From NCBI GenBank assembly GCA_963728965.1, contig CAVSMH010000006.1:2204248-2268247 (forward strand): 64,000 nt of DNA, given 5' to 3'. A program made the translations under genes and the position numbers. The stretch is from DASQZT01 sp963728965. GTDB lineage: Bacteria > Acidobacteriota > Terriglobia > Bryobacterales > Bryobacteraceae. The notes below the pieces were generated by a model. It searched no databases. It was not told where the DNA came from and saw nothing but the letters and a program-made list of their open reading frames with translations. How positions within the stretch are numbered: position 1 is the stretch's first letter; each line of letters opens with the position of its first letter. Shown here piece after piece: positions 54,702 through 63,367 of the stretch.

Positions 54702-56338
54702 CGGGAACCGATACGGGCACGCAAACGCTGCCGCCGGGAGTCACTTCGATTAACGAACTGAAACAGCCGAAGCGAGTGAGCCGCACGCTGTCGAAGGCCG
54801 TGTCCTTACACCTGGAAGGCAAACTGGACGGAGCCGCGCGGCTGTTGACGAAAGCCATCGAGGCGGGCGAGCGGGAATCGGGACTGTTTTCCGCGCTGGG
54901 ACACATCCAATACGAGCTCAACGATTTCGCCAGTGCGGCGGCGGCCTACGGGCGGCTGGTAGAGCAGGAGCCGATGCACCGTACGGCGTACTTCAACCTG
55001 GCCGTGTGCCTGGGCCACCTGGGGCGATGGGAGCCGGCGGCGGAAGCGTTCGGCAACGCTATCCAGGTGGACGGGACCCGCACCGAGGCGCTGCTGGGTC
55101 TGGGAATCGCATTGATTCACAGCGGACGTCCGGGAGAAGCGCTGGAGGCGCTGGACCGGTACCTGATGGTGGGGTCGGATTCAGAGCCGGCGCTGTTTGC
55201 CAAGGCAGTGGCGCTGCAGCAGACCGGACGCCACGCCGAAGCGGTAGAGCAGTACCGCCGCGTATTGGCGCGCAACTCGAAATGCGAGGATGCGCTGGCC
55301 AATCTGGTAGCCATGTTCCTGGAGCGCAAAGACTCGGAATCGGTGCGGCGCTACTCGGCGATGCTGGCGGAACTGCGGCCGGATTCGCCGGTGGCCATGG
55401 AAGCCCTGGCCACGCTGGCGTTTACCGACGGCGACTATGTGAACGCGGCGCGGTATTGCCGCAGCCTGGTGGACACCGTACCCGACCGGTTCGAGCATTG
55501 GTTCAACCTGGGTGTGGCGTACCACAAAATGGGTAACTTCGAAAAAGCGGCCCAGGCGTACAAGCAGGCTACCGCGATGAGGCCGGAAGCGATCCAGGCG
55601 CTGTTGAACCTGGGGGTGGCGTACCAGGAGTTGAGCGACCTGGGGCTGGCGCGCAACTGCTACGAGAAGGCGTTGGAACTGAGCCCCAACCTGCCGGACG
55701 TGATCTGGAACCTGGCGCTGGTGCTGGAGCAGCAGGGGGAACGCAACCGAGCCGAAAGTCTCTACGCCGGGATGCCTCAGGACGCACCGGAGTGGTGCGA
55801 TGCCTCGTTCCGCCTGGGCTACCTGCGATTGCTGCGCGCCGACTATGCGGCCAGCGCCGAGGCCTTTCAGGCATGCCTCTGGCAGCGGCCGGAATGGCCG
55901 GAAGCGCACCTGAACGCCGGCATCGCGTACGCGCGCTCGGGCCGCCCGGAGGACGCGCGGCGCTGCTTCCAGGACGTGCTGCTGATGCGGCCGGACTCCT
56001 CCGACGCGGTGCGCGGCCTGGCGGCACTGGCCCTGGAAGCCCAGGATTATGAGGAGGCCTATCAGTTGCACCAGAGGCTGATGGAATTGGGGGAGAACAG
56101 CCCCGAGTTGTACTACAACGCGGGCCTGATCTGCCAGAAGCGCGGCGCTCCGGCGGATGCGGTGGCCTTCTATCAGCAGGCGATCCATGAAGATCCGCAG
56201 TTCGCCGAAGCCCTGCTGAATCTGGGTCACGCCCTGATGGCGATGGGCCAGGAGGAAGAGGCCCGTTCCTATTGGCGGAAAGCCATTCGCGAAAAGCCGG
56301 AACTGGCGCAGATGTACTTCGAATCGTCGGCGGCATAG
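54689..56338 (+). CDS. TPR-repeat protein coupled to the zinc-finger membrane protein
   Basis: 549 aa from ATG 54689, preceded by AGGGAGGA; it overlaps the end of the previous gene by 13 bp. After a ~35-residue lead it is almost entirely tetratricopeptide repeats (about 14). Clear units are RTAYFNLAVCLGHLGRWEPA, EHWFNLGVAYHKMGNFEKAA, QALLNLGVAYQELSDLGLAR and AEALLNLGHALMAMGQEEEA. No signal peptide, so cytosolic. It probably scaffolds a complex with the cytosolic part of the zinc-finger protein. Confidence 0.85.
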   Translation: MDLLTGTDTGTQTLPPGVTSINELKQPKRVSRTLSKAVSLHLEGKLDGAARLLTKAIEAGERESGLFSALGHIQYELNDFASAAAAYGRLVEQEPMHRTAYFNLAVCLGHLGRWEPAAEAFGNAIQVDGTRTEALLGLGIALIHSGRPGEALEALDRYLMVGSDSEPALFAKAVALQQTGRHAEAVEQYRRVLARNSKCEDALANLVAMFLERKDSESVRRYSAMLAELRPDSPVAMEALATLAFTDGDYVNAARYCRSLVDTVPDRFEHWFNLGVAYHKMGNFEKAAQAYKQATAMRPEAIQALLNLGVAYQELSDLGLARNCYEKALELSPNLPDVIWNLALVLEQQGERNRAESLYAGMPQDAPEWCDASFRLGYLRLLRADYAASAEAFQACLWQRPEWPEAHLNAGIAYARSGRPEDARRCFQDVLLMRPDSSDAVRGLAALALEAQDYEEAYQLHQRLMELGENSPELYYNAGLICQKRGAPADAVAFYQQAIHEDPQFAEALLNLGHALMAMGQEEEARSYWRKAIREKPELAQMYFESSAA

Positions 56339-56586
56339 GCTCCCGGCACGGCGGGTCAGGGGAGGCGTTCCGAAAGGAAGGCACGCGGGACGTCGCGCAC
56401 GTAGCCACGGGCGGACCCAATCGGTGCGAGCCAGCCGTCTCGCAACATCATTTCCACAGAAGACGCCAGGGCGATGAAAAGGCACGAGTGAATCGTTCAG
56501 CCGAATAGCCACTTGAATCGTTTCTATTTTCGCGTTCGCAGAAAGGCTTGACTAACGTTCAATTCTGAATGCATAATTGCTTTCAG

Positions 56587-56936
56587 ATGGACGTTAGCCA
56601 AAAGGTCCCGAAGCCGCCCGCCTCCGGCAACGCAAGTTCAGTTGTCTCCGTCAGTTCCCCTTCCCCGATGACCTGCTGCCTGGTTCGCTCTCCCTCACTC
56701 ACCGCCGCTGTGGCAAACCCACTTGTCATTGCGCGTCTGGCGAGGGCCATCCGATTTGGTTTCTCACTTTCATGTCGCAGGGAAAGCGTCGTGTGGAACG
56801 AATTCCTATCAAGTGGGTAGACGACGTCCGCCGGCGCGTTGAAGCTGGCCGCGCCTTTCAGGACGCTCTGCGCGAGGTCCTCACGGCCAATGCCGAGTTG
56901 TTGGTCCTCTGGCGCAAACAGCAGCCACCCCGCTGA
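56587..56936 (+). pseudogene. Accessory ORF of the IS (DUF6788-like), broken in copy 1
   Basis: Corresponds to the intact 115-aa ORF at 58475. One base is missing in the first six codons: 17 nt instead of 18 separate the ATG from the conserved GGTCCC. ATG 56587 therefore runs out of frame. The conserved Cys motif (CGKPTCHCASGEGHP) and tail (ELLVLWRKQQP) are readable only in the shifted frame, ending at TGA 56934-56936. Confidence 0.65.
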
Positions 56937-56986
56937 AGGGGCCGCATTCTCGACAGATTCAAAACTATGCCTGCCATGGTCTGGCT

Positions 56987-58126
56987 TTGAAGAACTATTT
57001 CCAGCAACCCGGCGATGGTCGTACCCAGCCACACATTCCCGCGACGGACATCGTGTGGGCCGTGGTGATGAGCCGGATCCTGCGAATCACCAGCTTTTTG
57101 CGCCTGGAGTGGTTAGTCCACTCCGCAGCACGAATTGGGTTAGGCGTGAGAGCGGCCTTCGGCGATGATGCCTTGGCCTACTGCACCGAACGTATGAACC
57201 CCGAGTCGACGCGACTGGCTCTAGCGGCAGCACTGCACCAGGCCAAACGGAACAAGGCCTTCGAGAATAGCCGCTTTATCGGTCTGGCTCTGGACGGCAC
57301 CGGCGCAGGCCGCACCTATAGGGAACCCTGCTCGTTGTGTGATCCCATCAAGGACGCCAAAGGCGAAGTGCACGGTTGCCTGCATCATTTTGTGCTGGTC
57401 AGTGTGGTGGGCGCTGGTTTAACGCTGCCGATCGATGTGGAGCCCTATGGGCCAGGCGACAGCGAGTATGCCGCCGCACAGCGATTGCTGCGGCGCGCCG
57501 TAGAGCACCTGGGACCACGCTTCGCCGACTACGTGGTAGGAGACGGCGCTTACGCCACAGCTCCTTTCTTGCACACCACCGAGGATGTCGGACTACCCGT
57601 GGTGGCGCGCCTGAAGGAGAACCTGCCCCTGTTGGCCGCCGACGTACGCGCTCGCTTTGATGGTCAGCCGCCCCAAGCCGTGTTCCAGGAGGGCAATGAC
57701 CGAGTCGAGGTCTGGGACGCTGATGACTTCGCCCCTTGGGAAACCCTCCACTGGCCCACCGTGCGCGTGCTGCGCTACCACCAACACAAGCGCGATGGCA
57801 CGGTGGTCCAAGCCGAATGGCTGACCAACTTCACCGTCGCCAAACTGGGCAGCCTGAGTTTCTATCGCATGGCCAAGAGCCGTTGGGAGATCGAGAATAG
57901 GGGTTTCAACGACGGCAAGAACCGTTATGGCATGGAGCACATCTGCCACCATGAGCCCAACAGCATCCTGATCGTATGGCTGCTGATCGCACTGGCCCTG
58001 GTGATCGAACGCCTCTATCGGTTGCGTTATCTGCATCGCGGCGACCACGGCGTTCGCTCCGCCATGCAGTTGCATGATTATCTCTGGTTGACCCTCGGAG
58101 GCCGCAACCCGCCCGACACCGGTTGA
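56987..58126 (+). CDS. IS4-like DDE transposase, copy 1 (intact)
   Basis: 379 aa from TTG 56987. Visible motifs are LALDGTGAG with a Cys pair (CSLCDP), VEPYGPGDSEYAAAQRLLRR, the second-Asp region YVVGDGAYATAPFLH, and a YREK-like signature SRWEIENRGFNDGKNRYG followed by a hydrophobic C-terminus (ILIVWLLIALALVIERLYRL). Cut-and-paste transposase of the DDE_Tnp_1/IS4 type. Similarity to copy 2 extends 5' to the accessory ORF stop (GPHSRQIQNYACH), so the true N-terminus probably lies upstream, with a CTG codon overlapping that TGA or a -1 frameshift. Confidence 0.8.
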   Translation: MKNYFQQPGDGRTQPHIPATDIVWAVVMSRILRITSFLRLEWLVHSAARIGLGVRAAFGDDALAYCTERMNPESTRLALAAALHQAKRNKAFENSRFIGLALDGTGAGRTYREPCSLCDPIKDAKGEVHGCLHHFVLVSVVGAGLTLPIDVEPYGPGDSEYAAAQRLLRRAVEHLGPRFADYVVGDGAYATAPFLHTTEDVGLPVVARLKENLPLLAADVRARFDGQPPQAVFQEGNDRVEVWDADDFAPWETLHWPTVRVLRYHQHKRDGTVVQAEWLTNFTVAKLGSLSFYRMAKSRWEIENRGFNDGKNRYGMEHICHHEPNSILIVWLLIALALVIERLYRLRYLHRGDHGVRSAMQLHDYLWLTLGGRNPPDTG

Positions 58127-58474
58127 AACCGACGCCGTGCGGACGGCTGGCAGCACTCCGTTGCTCTTTGACAACTCGATCGCTTTGCCGTGGAGTCATC
58201 CCGCCCAGAGGCCCGCCGTCGGTCGAAGGTCCCCAGAAACCCCCTGCCTCCCCAACTCAAACCCACTCCACAGCGCCGGACCCCTGCTTCGCAACACTTC
58301 CGAAACGGCTGGGTGCGGGCAGCAGTCTCGGCACTCCAATAACGCAGAATCCGATAAGCCGTTGAGAATGACGGGCAGGGTGGGTCCGGCATAACCGGCC
58401 ACAGAAGCCATCTATTTTCGCGTTCGTAAATTTGTCTGGCTTTGGTTCAATTCTTGTAGTATAGTTACTCCAAG
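58127..58474 (+). other. Non-coding stretch between IS copies
   Basis: No gene. It holds the unresolved right end of copy 1 and, from 58411, the left end of copy 2 (TCTATTTTCGCGTTCG and an AT-rich leader before the accessory ORF). Confidence 0.5.
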
Positions 58475-58822
58475 ATGGAATTCGAGCCCAAGGGTCCCGA
58501 GGCTGCCAGACTCCGCCAGCGCAAATTTGCGCTGCTCCGCCAATTCCCTTTCCCCCAAGATCTGCTGCCAGGCTCGCTGTCCGTCAGCCATACCAAGTGT
58601 GGAAAGCCTACTTGCCATTGCGCCAAAGGCGAGGGGCACCCCGCTTGGTCGCTCACCTTTATGGTGGCCGGTAAGAAGCGGGTCGAACGCATCCCCAAGG
58701 ACTGGGTGGACGACGTCCGCCGGCGCGTCGCTGCCGGCCACGCCTTTCAGGACGCTCTGCGCGAGGTCCTCGCCGCCAATGCCGAGTTGCTGGTATTGCG
58801 GCGCAAACAGCAGCCCCGCTGA
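58475..58822 (+). CDS. IS accessory protein, DUF6788-like
   Basis: 115 aa. A small Cys-containing domain (SHTKCGKPTCHCAKGEGHP) is followed by strands (WSLTFMVAGKKRVERIPKDW) and a helix (VDDVRRRVAAGHAFQDAL). I recognise this as a family frequently found before transposases. It may help bind the element's ends. Its TGA overlaps a CTG of the transposase frame (-1). Intact here, broken in copy 1. Confidence 0.7.
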   Translation: MEFEPKGPEAARLRQRKFALLRQFPFPQDLLPGSLSVSHTKCGKPTCHCAKGEGHPAWSLTFMVAGKKRVERIPKDWVDDVRRRVAAGHAFQDALREVLAANAELLVLRRKQQPR

Positions 58823-58947
58823 CCGGGCCACACGTTCGCCAAATCCAAAACTACGCCTGCCACTGCCTGGGCCTGAAGTCCTTCTTCCAACGACCGGGCG
58901 ATGGCCGGGTCCATCCCCATATCCCGGCGCGAGATCTGGTCTGGGCC

Positions 58948-59972
58948 GTGGTGATCGGACGTGTCCTGCGCGCCGCAAGTTTCTTGCGCCTGGAATGGCT
59001 GGCGCACTCTCCGGTGCGCGCCGAGTTGGGCTTGAAAGGCCAGTTCGGGGATGATGCCTTGGCCTACTGCACCGAGCGCATGGACCCGGAGACGACGCGA
59101 TTGGCTGTGGCGACCGCGCTGCACCAAGCCAAGCGCAACAAGGCCTTCGAGAACAGCCGCTTCATAGGGCTGGCGCTGGACGGTACCGGCGCGGGGCATA
59201 CCCACAAAGAACCCTGCCCGTTGTGTGATCCGGTCAAGGATTCCAAGGGTGCAGTACATGGTTCCTTGCATCATTTCGTACTGATCAGCATGGTCGGCGT
59301 TGGTTTGACGCTGCCGATCGATGTGGAGCCCTACGGGCCTGGCGATAGCGAGTATGCCGCAGCCCAGCGTTTGCTGCGGCGCGCGGTGGGGCATCTTGGC
59401 GCGCGTTTCGCCGACTATGTAGTGGGAGACAGCGCGTATGCCACGGCTCCTTTTCTCCACACCGCCGCGGAGGTCGCTCTGCCCATGGTGGCGCGCCTCA
59501 AGGAGAACCTTCCTCTTTTAGCCGCTGCCGTGCGCGCCCGCTTTGACGGGCAACCGCCCCAGGCCGTGTTCCAAGAGGGCGATGATCGGGTCGAGGTCTG
59601 GGACGCGGATAATTTCGCTCCTTGGGAAACCCTGAACTGGCCGCCGTACGCGTCCTGCGGTACTGCCAGCACAAACGCGATGGGACCGTAATACAAGCCG
59701 AATGGCTGACCGACTTCTCCATCCCCAAACTCGGGAGCTTGAGTTTCTACCGCATCGCCAAAAGCCGCTGGGAGATCGAGAATCAGGGCTTCAACGACGG
59801 CAAGAACCGCTATGGCATGGAGCACATCTGCCATCATCAGGCCAACAGCATTCTGATCGTATGGCTGCTGATCGCACTGGCCATGGTGATCGAACGCCTT
59901 TACCGGTTGCGCTATCTGCACCGTGGTGACCATGCCATTCGCTGCGCCATGCAACTGCATGACTATCTCTGA
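58948..59972 (+). pseudogene. IS4-like DDE transposase, copy 2, frameshifted
   Basis: Matches copy 1 through APWETLNWP, then loses one base near 59643. The remainder (VRVLRYCQHKRDGT...SRWEIENQGFNDGKNRYG) is in another frame to 59972. The conserved Trp codon after HDYL is TGA here. The conserved reading in the transposase frame starts as far upstream as 58820. Confidence 0.75.
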
Positions 59973-59978
59973 TTGACC

Positions 59979-59991
59979 CTAGCAGCCCGTG
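59979..59991 (+). repeat. Left terminal inverted repeat of the IS1182-like element
   Basis: CTAGCAGCCCGTG; pairs with 61473-61485 with one mismatch. The first four bases may be target DNA. Confidence 0.7.
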
Positions 59992-61415
59992 TCAGAAGTA
60001 GGCGTTTTCCAGGCAGCCAGCCCGAAGCAAATTACTTGATATATGCCTGAATCGGCTGGCAGCATGGCCATCGCGCCGCCGCTTTGCATTGCAAAGCTCT
60101 CACTCCTTTGTTCTGGTGCTCGTGATGTCGCCCAGAGCCACGAAAAAATGCGCGCGAACAGCATAAACGGTTGCAAAGAAAGCCCCTGTAACCGCCGGGG
60201 CTTCCCCACTCCCATGGTCTGGCGCAGGATCAACGAGAGATTGAACGCGGCTCCGTGCACCAGTAGTCGCTTCAGAATGTTCTTCCGACCCCGCAGGTGC
60301 ACCCGTCTCATTCCGCCGGTCTCGTATAGGTGTGCGAAGCTCCGCTCCGTCAGTTCGCTCCGCAACTTCTGGAGTCGCTTGTTGCGGTCGCCGCGCCCAC
60401 GCCGCCGGTTTTCATAGGTCCGCTTCTGCTCTTCCTCCTTCCCCTCACCTTGCCAGTTTCGCCGCCCACGCTCCGGCTCGGGGATGTAGCATCGGACTTC
60501 CTGCTCATGTACTTTCTTCAGCACCGCGCCGCTGTGATAGCCCTTGTCCGCTACCACCTCTTCGACTCCATGTTCGTTGATCTCGCGGGCCACAGCTTGC
60601 GCTTCTTCCAGGGTCCGGTGGATCGTCGTCGTGTCCCCTTCATTGGCCGGCTGCAGCGTCACTGCCAGCAGCGCCCCACTGGTCAGATCCACTGCATGCT
60701 CGGCCTTGTGCGCCAGGTGCGTCCGCCCATCCTTCATTTTGGTGATTCGGGCGTCGGGGTCACTGGGGCTCATCCACTCCAGATTCGATCCTTTCTTCTT
60801 TCGCTTGCGGTCCAGTCGTGCCAACTGTTCGCGCGTCGGGTTCTCGATCCCGGCGGCCTTGGCCAGTTCCTTCAGATAGTCGTTGTAGCTTTGTCCGTTG
60901 TCCCGCCGCACGATGCTTTTCAGCGCCGCATTGGCTTCCAGCGTAGTGGCATCAATCGATACGGTCCGTCCGCTGACCAGTCCCTCTTGATCGAGGATCT
61001 TCAGCACCCAGCGGAACACGGCCTTGTGCGTCTCCAGCCAATACAATCGCCGCGTGCGCGAAATCGTGGAATGATCCGGCGTGGCCTCATCCAGCGCGTA
61101 GCCCAGGAATTTCCGTAACGACAGAGAGTCGGCTGTCGCCACGCGATTCCTCGCTCCGAATCGAGGCCCTCAAAAAAAACCGATCAGTAGCGATCGGAAG
61201 TAGACCCCCGGCGCCATGCTGGGCCGACCGTATACGCTGTCTTTGTAAAACTTCCGGCACAGCCGCTCCACCTTGGCATCGAAATCGTGCCCGTCCAGAA
61301 TCTGATTCAAGCGGTCGTAGAAGACATTGGCTGGTGTCTCGACCACATCGCTGGTTGCGATCCACAGATCCTGTTGCCGCTCCCGCTTCCGCCGCGTTCC
61401 CATTGCCATATCCAA
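59979..61415 (-). pseudogene. IS1182-like transposase, interrupted
   Basis: N-terminal DUF772-type part from ATG 61415 (GRPSMAPGVYFRSLLIGFF), then a TGA at 61170-61172 right after an 8-T run. The next ~30 nt read EGLDSERGIAWR only in the +1 frame. The original frame then resumes with ADSLSLRKFLGYALDEATPDHSTISR. The catalytic region has VSIDATTLEANAALKSIVRRD and VVADKGYHSG. So two compensating indels bracket the stop; total length (479 codons) is preserved. The final stop TAG is formed by the terminal CTAG. Inactive unless the reading is a sequencing artefact. Confidence 0.8.
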
Positions 61416-61472
61416 TAGACGCTCAAAACATTTACGAGGTCACATGTTTTTATTCGCCCGTCTCACTATTAC

Positions 61473-61485
61473 CACAGGCTGCTAG
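61473..61485 (-). repeat. Right terminal inverted repeat of the IS1182-like element
   Basis: Reverse complement CTAGCAGCCTGTG; see 59979-59991. Confidence 0.7.
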
Positions 61486-62005
61486 GCTTAGGCTAATGAT
61501 GAGAGGCCGCTTATGTGCACTAGCGGTCAGGAATTGTGGTCGCCAGTAGTGTTTGGCGTTTTGGACTCAACATTAACGGGAGGCGTTCAAGTGCAAAGGA
61601 CTTGGAAAAGCCGCTACTCATCGGAAAAGCAGGGCCGCCAGACCAGAGCAGGTAAACGCTTCCATGAGAAAGCCGGCCCTCGTCAAGTACTGTTTTTTGG
61701 GCCCGCGTCACCGATGAGGCCGATCGCCGACCAACGGGTGGCGCGATACACTTTCAAACTCCTTCCTCTTGGAAATGTTTTTGGCCTTTCCTGACTTCGC
61801 CCACCGCCGACTCGCCCTGCTTCCATTCGCACTCTTGAATTGGAGCATTTCCGCTCCGGCGCCTGTTGGCGTCCTCAATCTATAAACGGGTGCTGCCATC
61901 TACGCCTCGAGCTGAACGTCTCGGTTAGGAAACCTTCGCTCCGGCGTTTACTCGCAGTCACCCGAACTCGGCGATTGGCTTCTGCTGGTCAAAATCCTAT
62001 TCCTT
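61486..62005. other. Non-coding region between the IS1182-like and IS110-family elements
   Basis: No gene supported in 520 bp. It contains one arm of a perfect 16-bp inverted repeat (61664-61679), the 11-bp CCATCTACGCC that recurs directly at 63207, and two copies of CGCTCCGGCG. It probably includes the right end of the IS110-family element and older IS debris. Confidence 0.45.
61664..61679 (+). repeat. 16-bp inverted repeat flanking the IS110 transposase, left arm
   Basis: ATGAGAAAGCCGGCCC; its exact reverse complement is at 63190-63205, on the other side of the transposase gene. Possibly subterminal element ends. Confidence 0.55.
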
Positions 62006-63133
62006 TTACGCTGCTGCCTCCCCGGTCTCCTTCACCGGTGGTCCAGCCTGGTTGTTCCGCAACGGTTCGTACACTTCCCCAGTTACCCACAACCGATGCA
62101 GCAGAATCGCCAGCTTCCGAGCCACTGCCACCACGGCCCGCTTCTTGGCGTTCTTGCCACCACGTGCGCTTAACTTCAACCCCCAACGCTTTAGATCCGT
62201 ATCCGGTCCGCGCCGCCCCATAATGCAGTGCGCCCCCTGCACCAGCAGCTTCCGCAGATAGGGATCCCCTTCCTTGGTGATCCGCAGTTGTGGTTCGCTC
62301 TCCCCCGAGTCGCTCTGCCTCGGCCGCAAACCCACATAACAGCCCACGTCCCGGCTCTTTTGGAATCGTTCCCGATCTTCCACGGTCAGTACGAACGTCA
62401 GAGCGATCAAAGGCCCGACTCCGCTCACCTGCCGTAAGAGGTCGGTTTCCGGATAGTCAGTCCGGGCGATCTGCTCGACTTGTTGATCCAATGCTTGGAT
62501 CTTTTCCGTCAACGATTCTACTTCTTCCAGCAGTGGCCGCAGCGAGTTCTGCAGCCCTGCCGGCAGCGACTCCATCCGGTCTACGACCATCTGATCGGCG
62601 TCGCAGCTCGCCAGCCGCTCCCCCGTCGCCTTCGTCAGACCGCGTGCCGCATTCACCAGCATGGTTCGCGCCTCCACCAGGGCTGCGCGCACCCGGATGA
62701 CCCGCAGGTGCTCCTGTGCCTGCTCACTGCGGTGCTGGATCGGTCGTAGTAACCGCGGGTCCACTCGCACCAGGCGGGCCAGCATTTGCGCGTCCATCCG
62801 ATCGTTCTTCCGGCTGCTTTTGCTGATCAACTGCACCTGCCGTGCGTTGGCCACAATCACCTCGTGTCCGACGCTCTTCAACAGCCGGCTTACCCACGGA
62901 GAATGGGTCCCCACTTCGATTGCCACACGACATGGCTTCATGGTTGCGAAGACCTGCGTCATAGCCTTCTTGGTGGTCCCCACGCTGGCTTCCCGCAATA
63001 CCTCCCCGTTCTCGTCCAACATGCAATACCGGCTCGTCTTGTCCCCCAAGTCCATTCCAACGGTTACGTTTGTTGCCTTGGTCGCCTTCATGCTGGCTTT
63101 CGGACTCTTGCACCCACTGCTATTCTTCTTCAT
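62006..63133 (-). CDS. IS110-family transposase (bridge-RNA-guided recombinase type)
   Basis: 375 aa. The RuvC-like DEDD domain has Asp28 (VGMDLGDKTS), Glu73 (AIEVGTHSPW) and Asp111/Asp114 (KNDRMDAQMLARL). A coiled-coil spacer (EEVESLTEKIQALDQQVEQI) follows. The Tnp_20 domain has VSGVGPLIALTFVL and the serine-nucleophile region YVGLRPRQSDSGES. All catalytic positions are intact, so it may be active. IS110-group transposases are guided by an RNA made from the non-coding end of the element. Confidence 0.93.
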   Translation of the reverse strand: MKKNSSGCKSPKASMKATKATNVTVGMDLGDKTSRYCMLDENGEVLREASVGTTKKAMTQVFATMKPCRVAIEVGTHSPWVSRLLKSVGHEVIVANARQVQLISKSSRKNDRMDAQMLARLVRVDPRLLRPIQHRSEQAQEHLRVIRVRAALVEARTMLVNAARGLTKATGERLASCDADQMVVDRMESLPAGLQNSLRPLLEEVESLTEKIQALDQQVEQIARTDYPETDLLRQVSGVGPLIALTFVLTVEDRERFQKSRDVGCYVGLRPRQSDSGESEPQLRITKEGDPYLRKLLVQGAHCIMGRRGPDTDLKRWGLKLSARGGKNAKKRAVVAVARKLAILLHRLWVTGEVYEPLRNNQAGPPVKETGEAAA

Positions 63134-63189
63134 GGCCGGTCTCCTTTTGCACTTCGAGTGCGTATTGGGAGCTTAACCCATCCCGCCGG

Positions 63190-63205
63190 GGGCCGGCTTT
63201 CTCAT
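63190..63205 (-). repeat. 16-bp inverted repeat flanking the IS110 transposase, right arm
   Basis: Reverse complement of 61664-61679; lies 57 bp upstream of the transposase start. Confidence 0.55.
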
Positions 63206-63300
63206 TCCATCTACGCCGGAACGCCGTAAGCGTTAGTGGCCGTCCAGCAACGAAGCTTTCCCGAGGGCGCGCCATTTGCGCGCTGAGCTGTGCACCTCGG
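63206..63300 (-). ncRNA. Candidate bridge RNA of the IS110 element
   Basis: Upstream of the transposase and non-coding. Hairpin AACGC/GCGTT (63220-63234) is followed by a nested stem, CCGAGG (63261-63266) pairing with CCTCGG (63295-63300), which encloses GCGCG/CGCGC (63267-63283). IS110-group bridge RNAs are made from this position and have such loops. Strand and ends are assumed. Confidence 0.35.
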
Positions 63301-63367
63301 CGACCCATAGGCAGGTTCAAAATTGCACATGATATGAGTGGCCCGGATACCGAAACTTCCGTATACG

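Larger units (their letters stand above)
56523..58410 (+). mobile_element. IS4-like insertion sequence, copy 1
   Basis: The left boundary is set where copies 1 and 2 share TCTATTTTCGCGTTCG (56523-56538 and 58411-58426) before diverging flanks. It contains a small accessory ORF (broken) and an intact transposase. The right boundary is not known; 58410 is where copy 2 begins. No matching terminal inverted repeat of the left end was found. Confidence 0.6.
58411..59978 (+). mobile_element. IS4-like insertion sequence, copy 2, truncated by the next element
   Basis: Same gene order as copy 1 with moderate DNA divergence. The accessory ORF is intact; the transposase has a frameshift. Similarity to copy 1 stops at TTGACCCT (about 59973-59980), exactly where the IS1182-like element begins, so its right end is missing or displaced. 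Confidence 0.65.
59979..61485 (-). mobile_element. IS1182-like insertion sequence
   Basis: Bounded by inverted ends CTAGCAGCCCGTG (59979-59991) and CACAGGCTGCTAG (61473-61485), one mismatch in 13. CTAG at both outer edges may be a 4-bp target duplication. A single transposase gene fills it. It abuts the end of IS copy 2, so it inserted there later. Confidence 0.75.
61664..63300 (-). mobile_element. IS110-family insertion sequence (limits provisional)
   Basis: Contains a complete IS110 transposase with a structured non-coding region upstream and a 16-bp inverted repeat flanking it. IS110 elements leave no simple terminal repeats, so the limits are estimates: the inverted repeat on the left and the last hairpin on the right. 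Confidence 0.5.

Noticed and set aside
61170..61180. Programmed transcriptional slippage on the 8-T run of the IS1182-like transposase
   Set aside because: A second, compensating shift 30 nt later would be needed, so a single programmed event cannot restore the protein.
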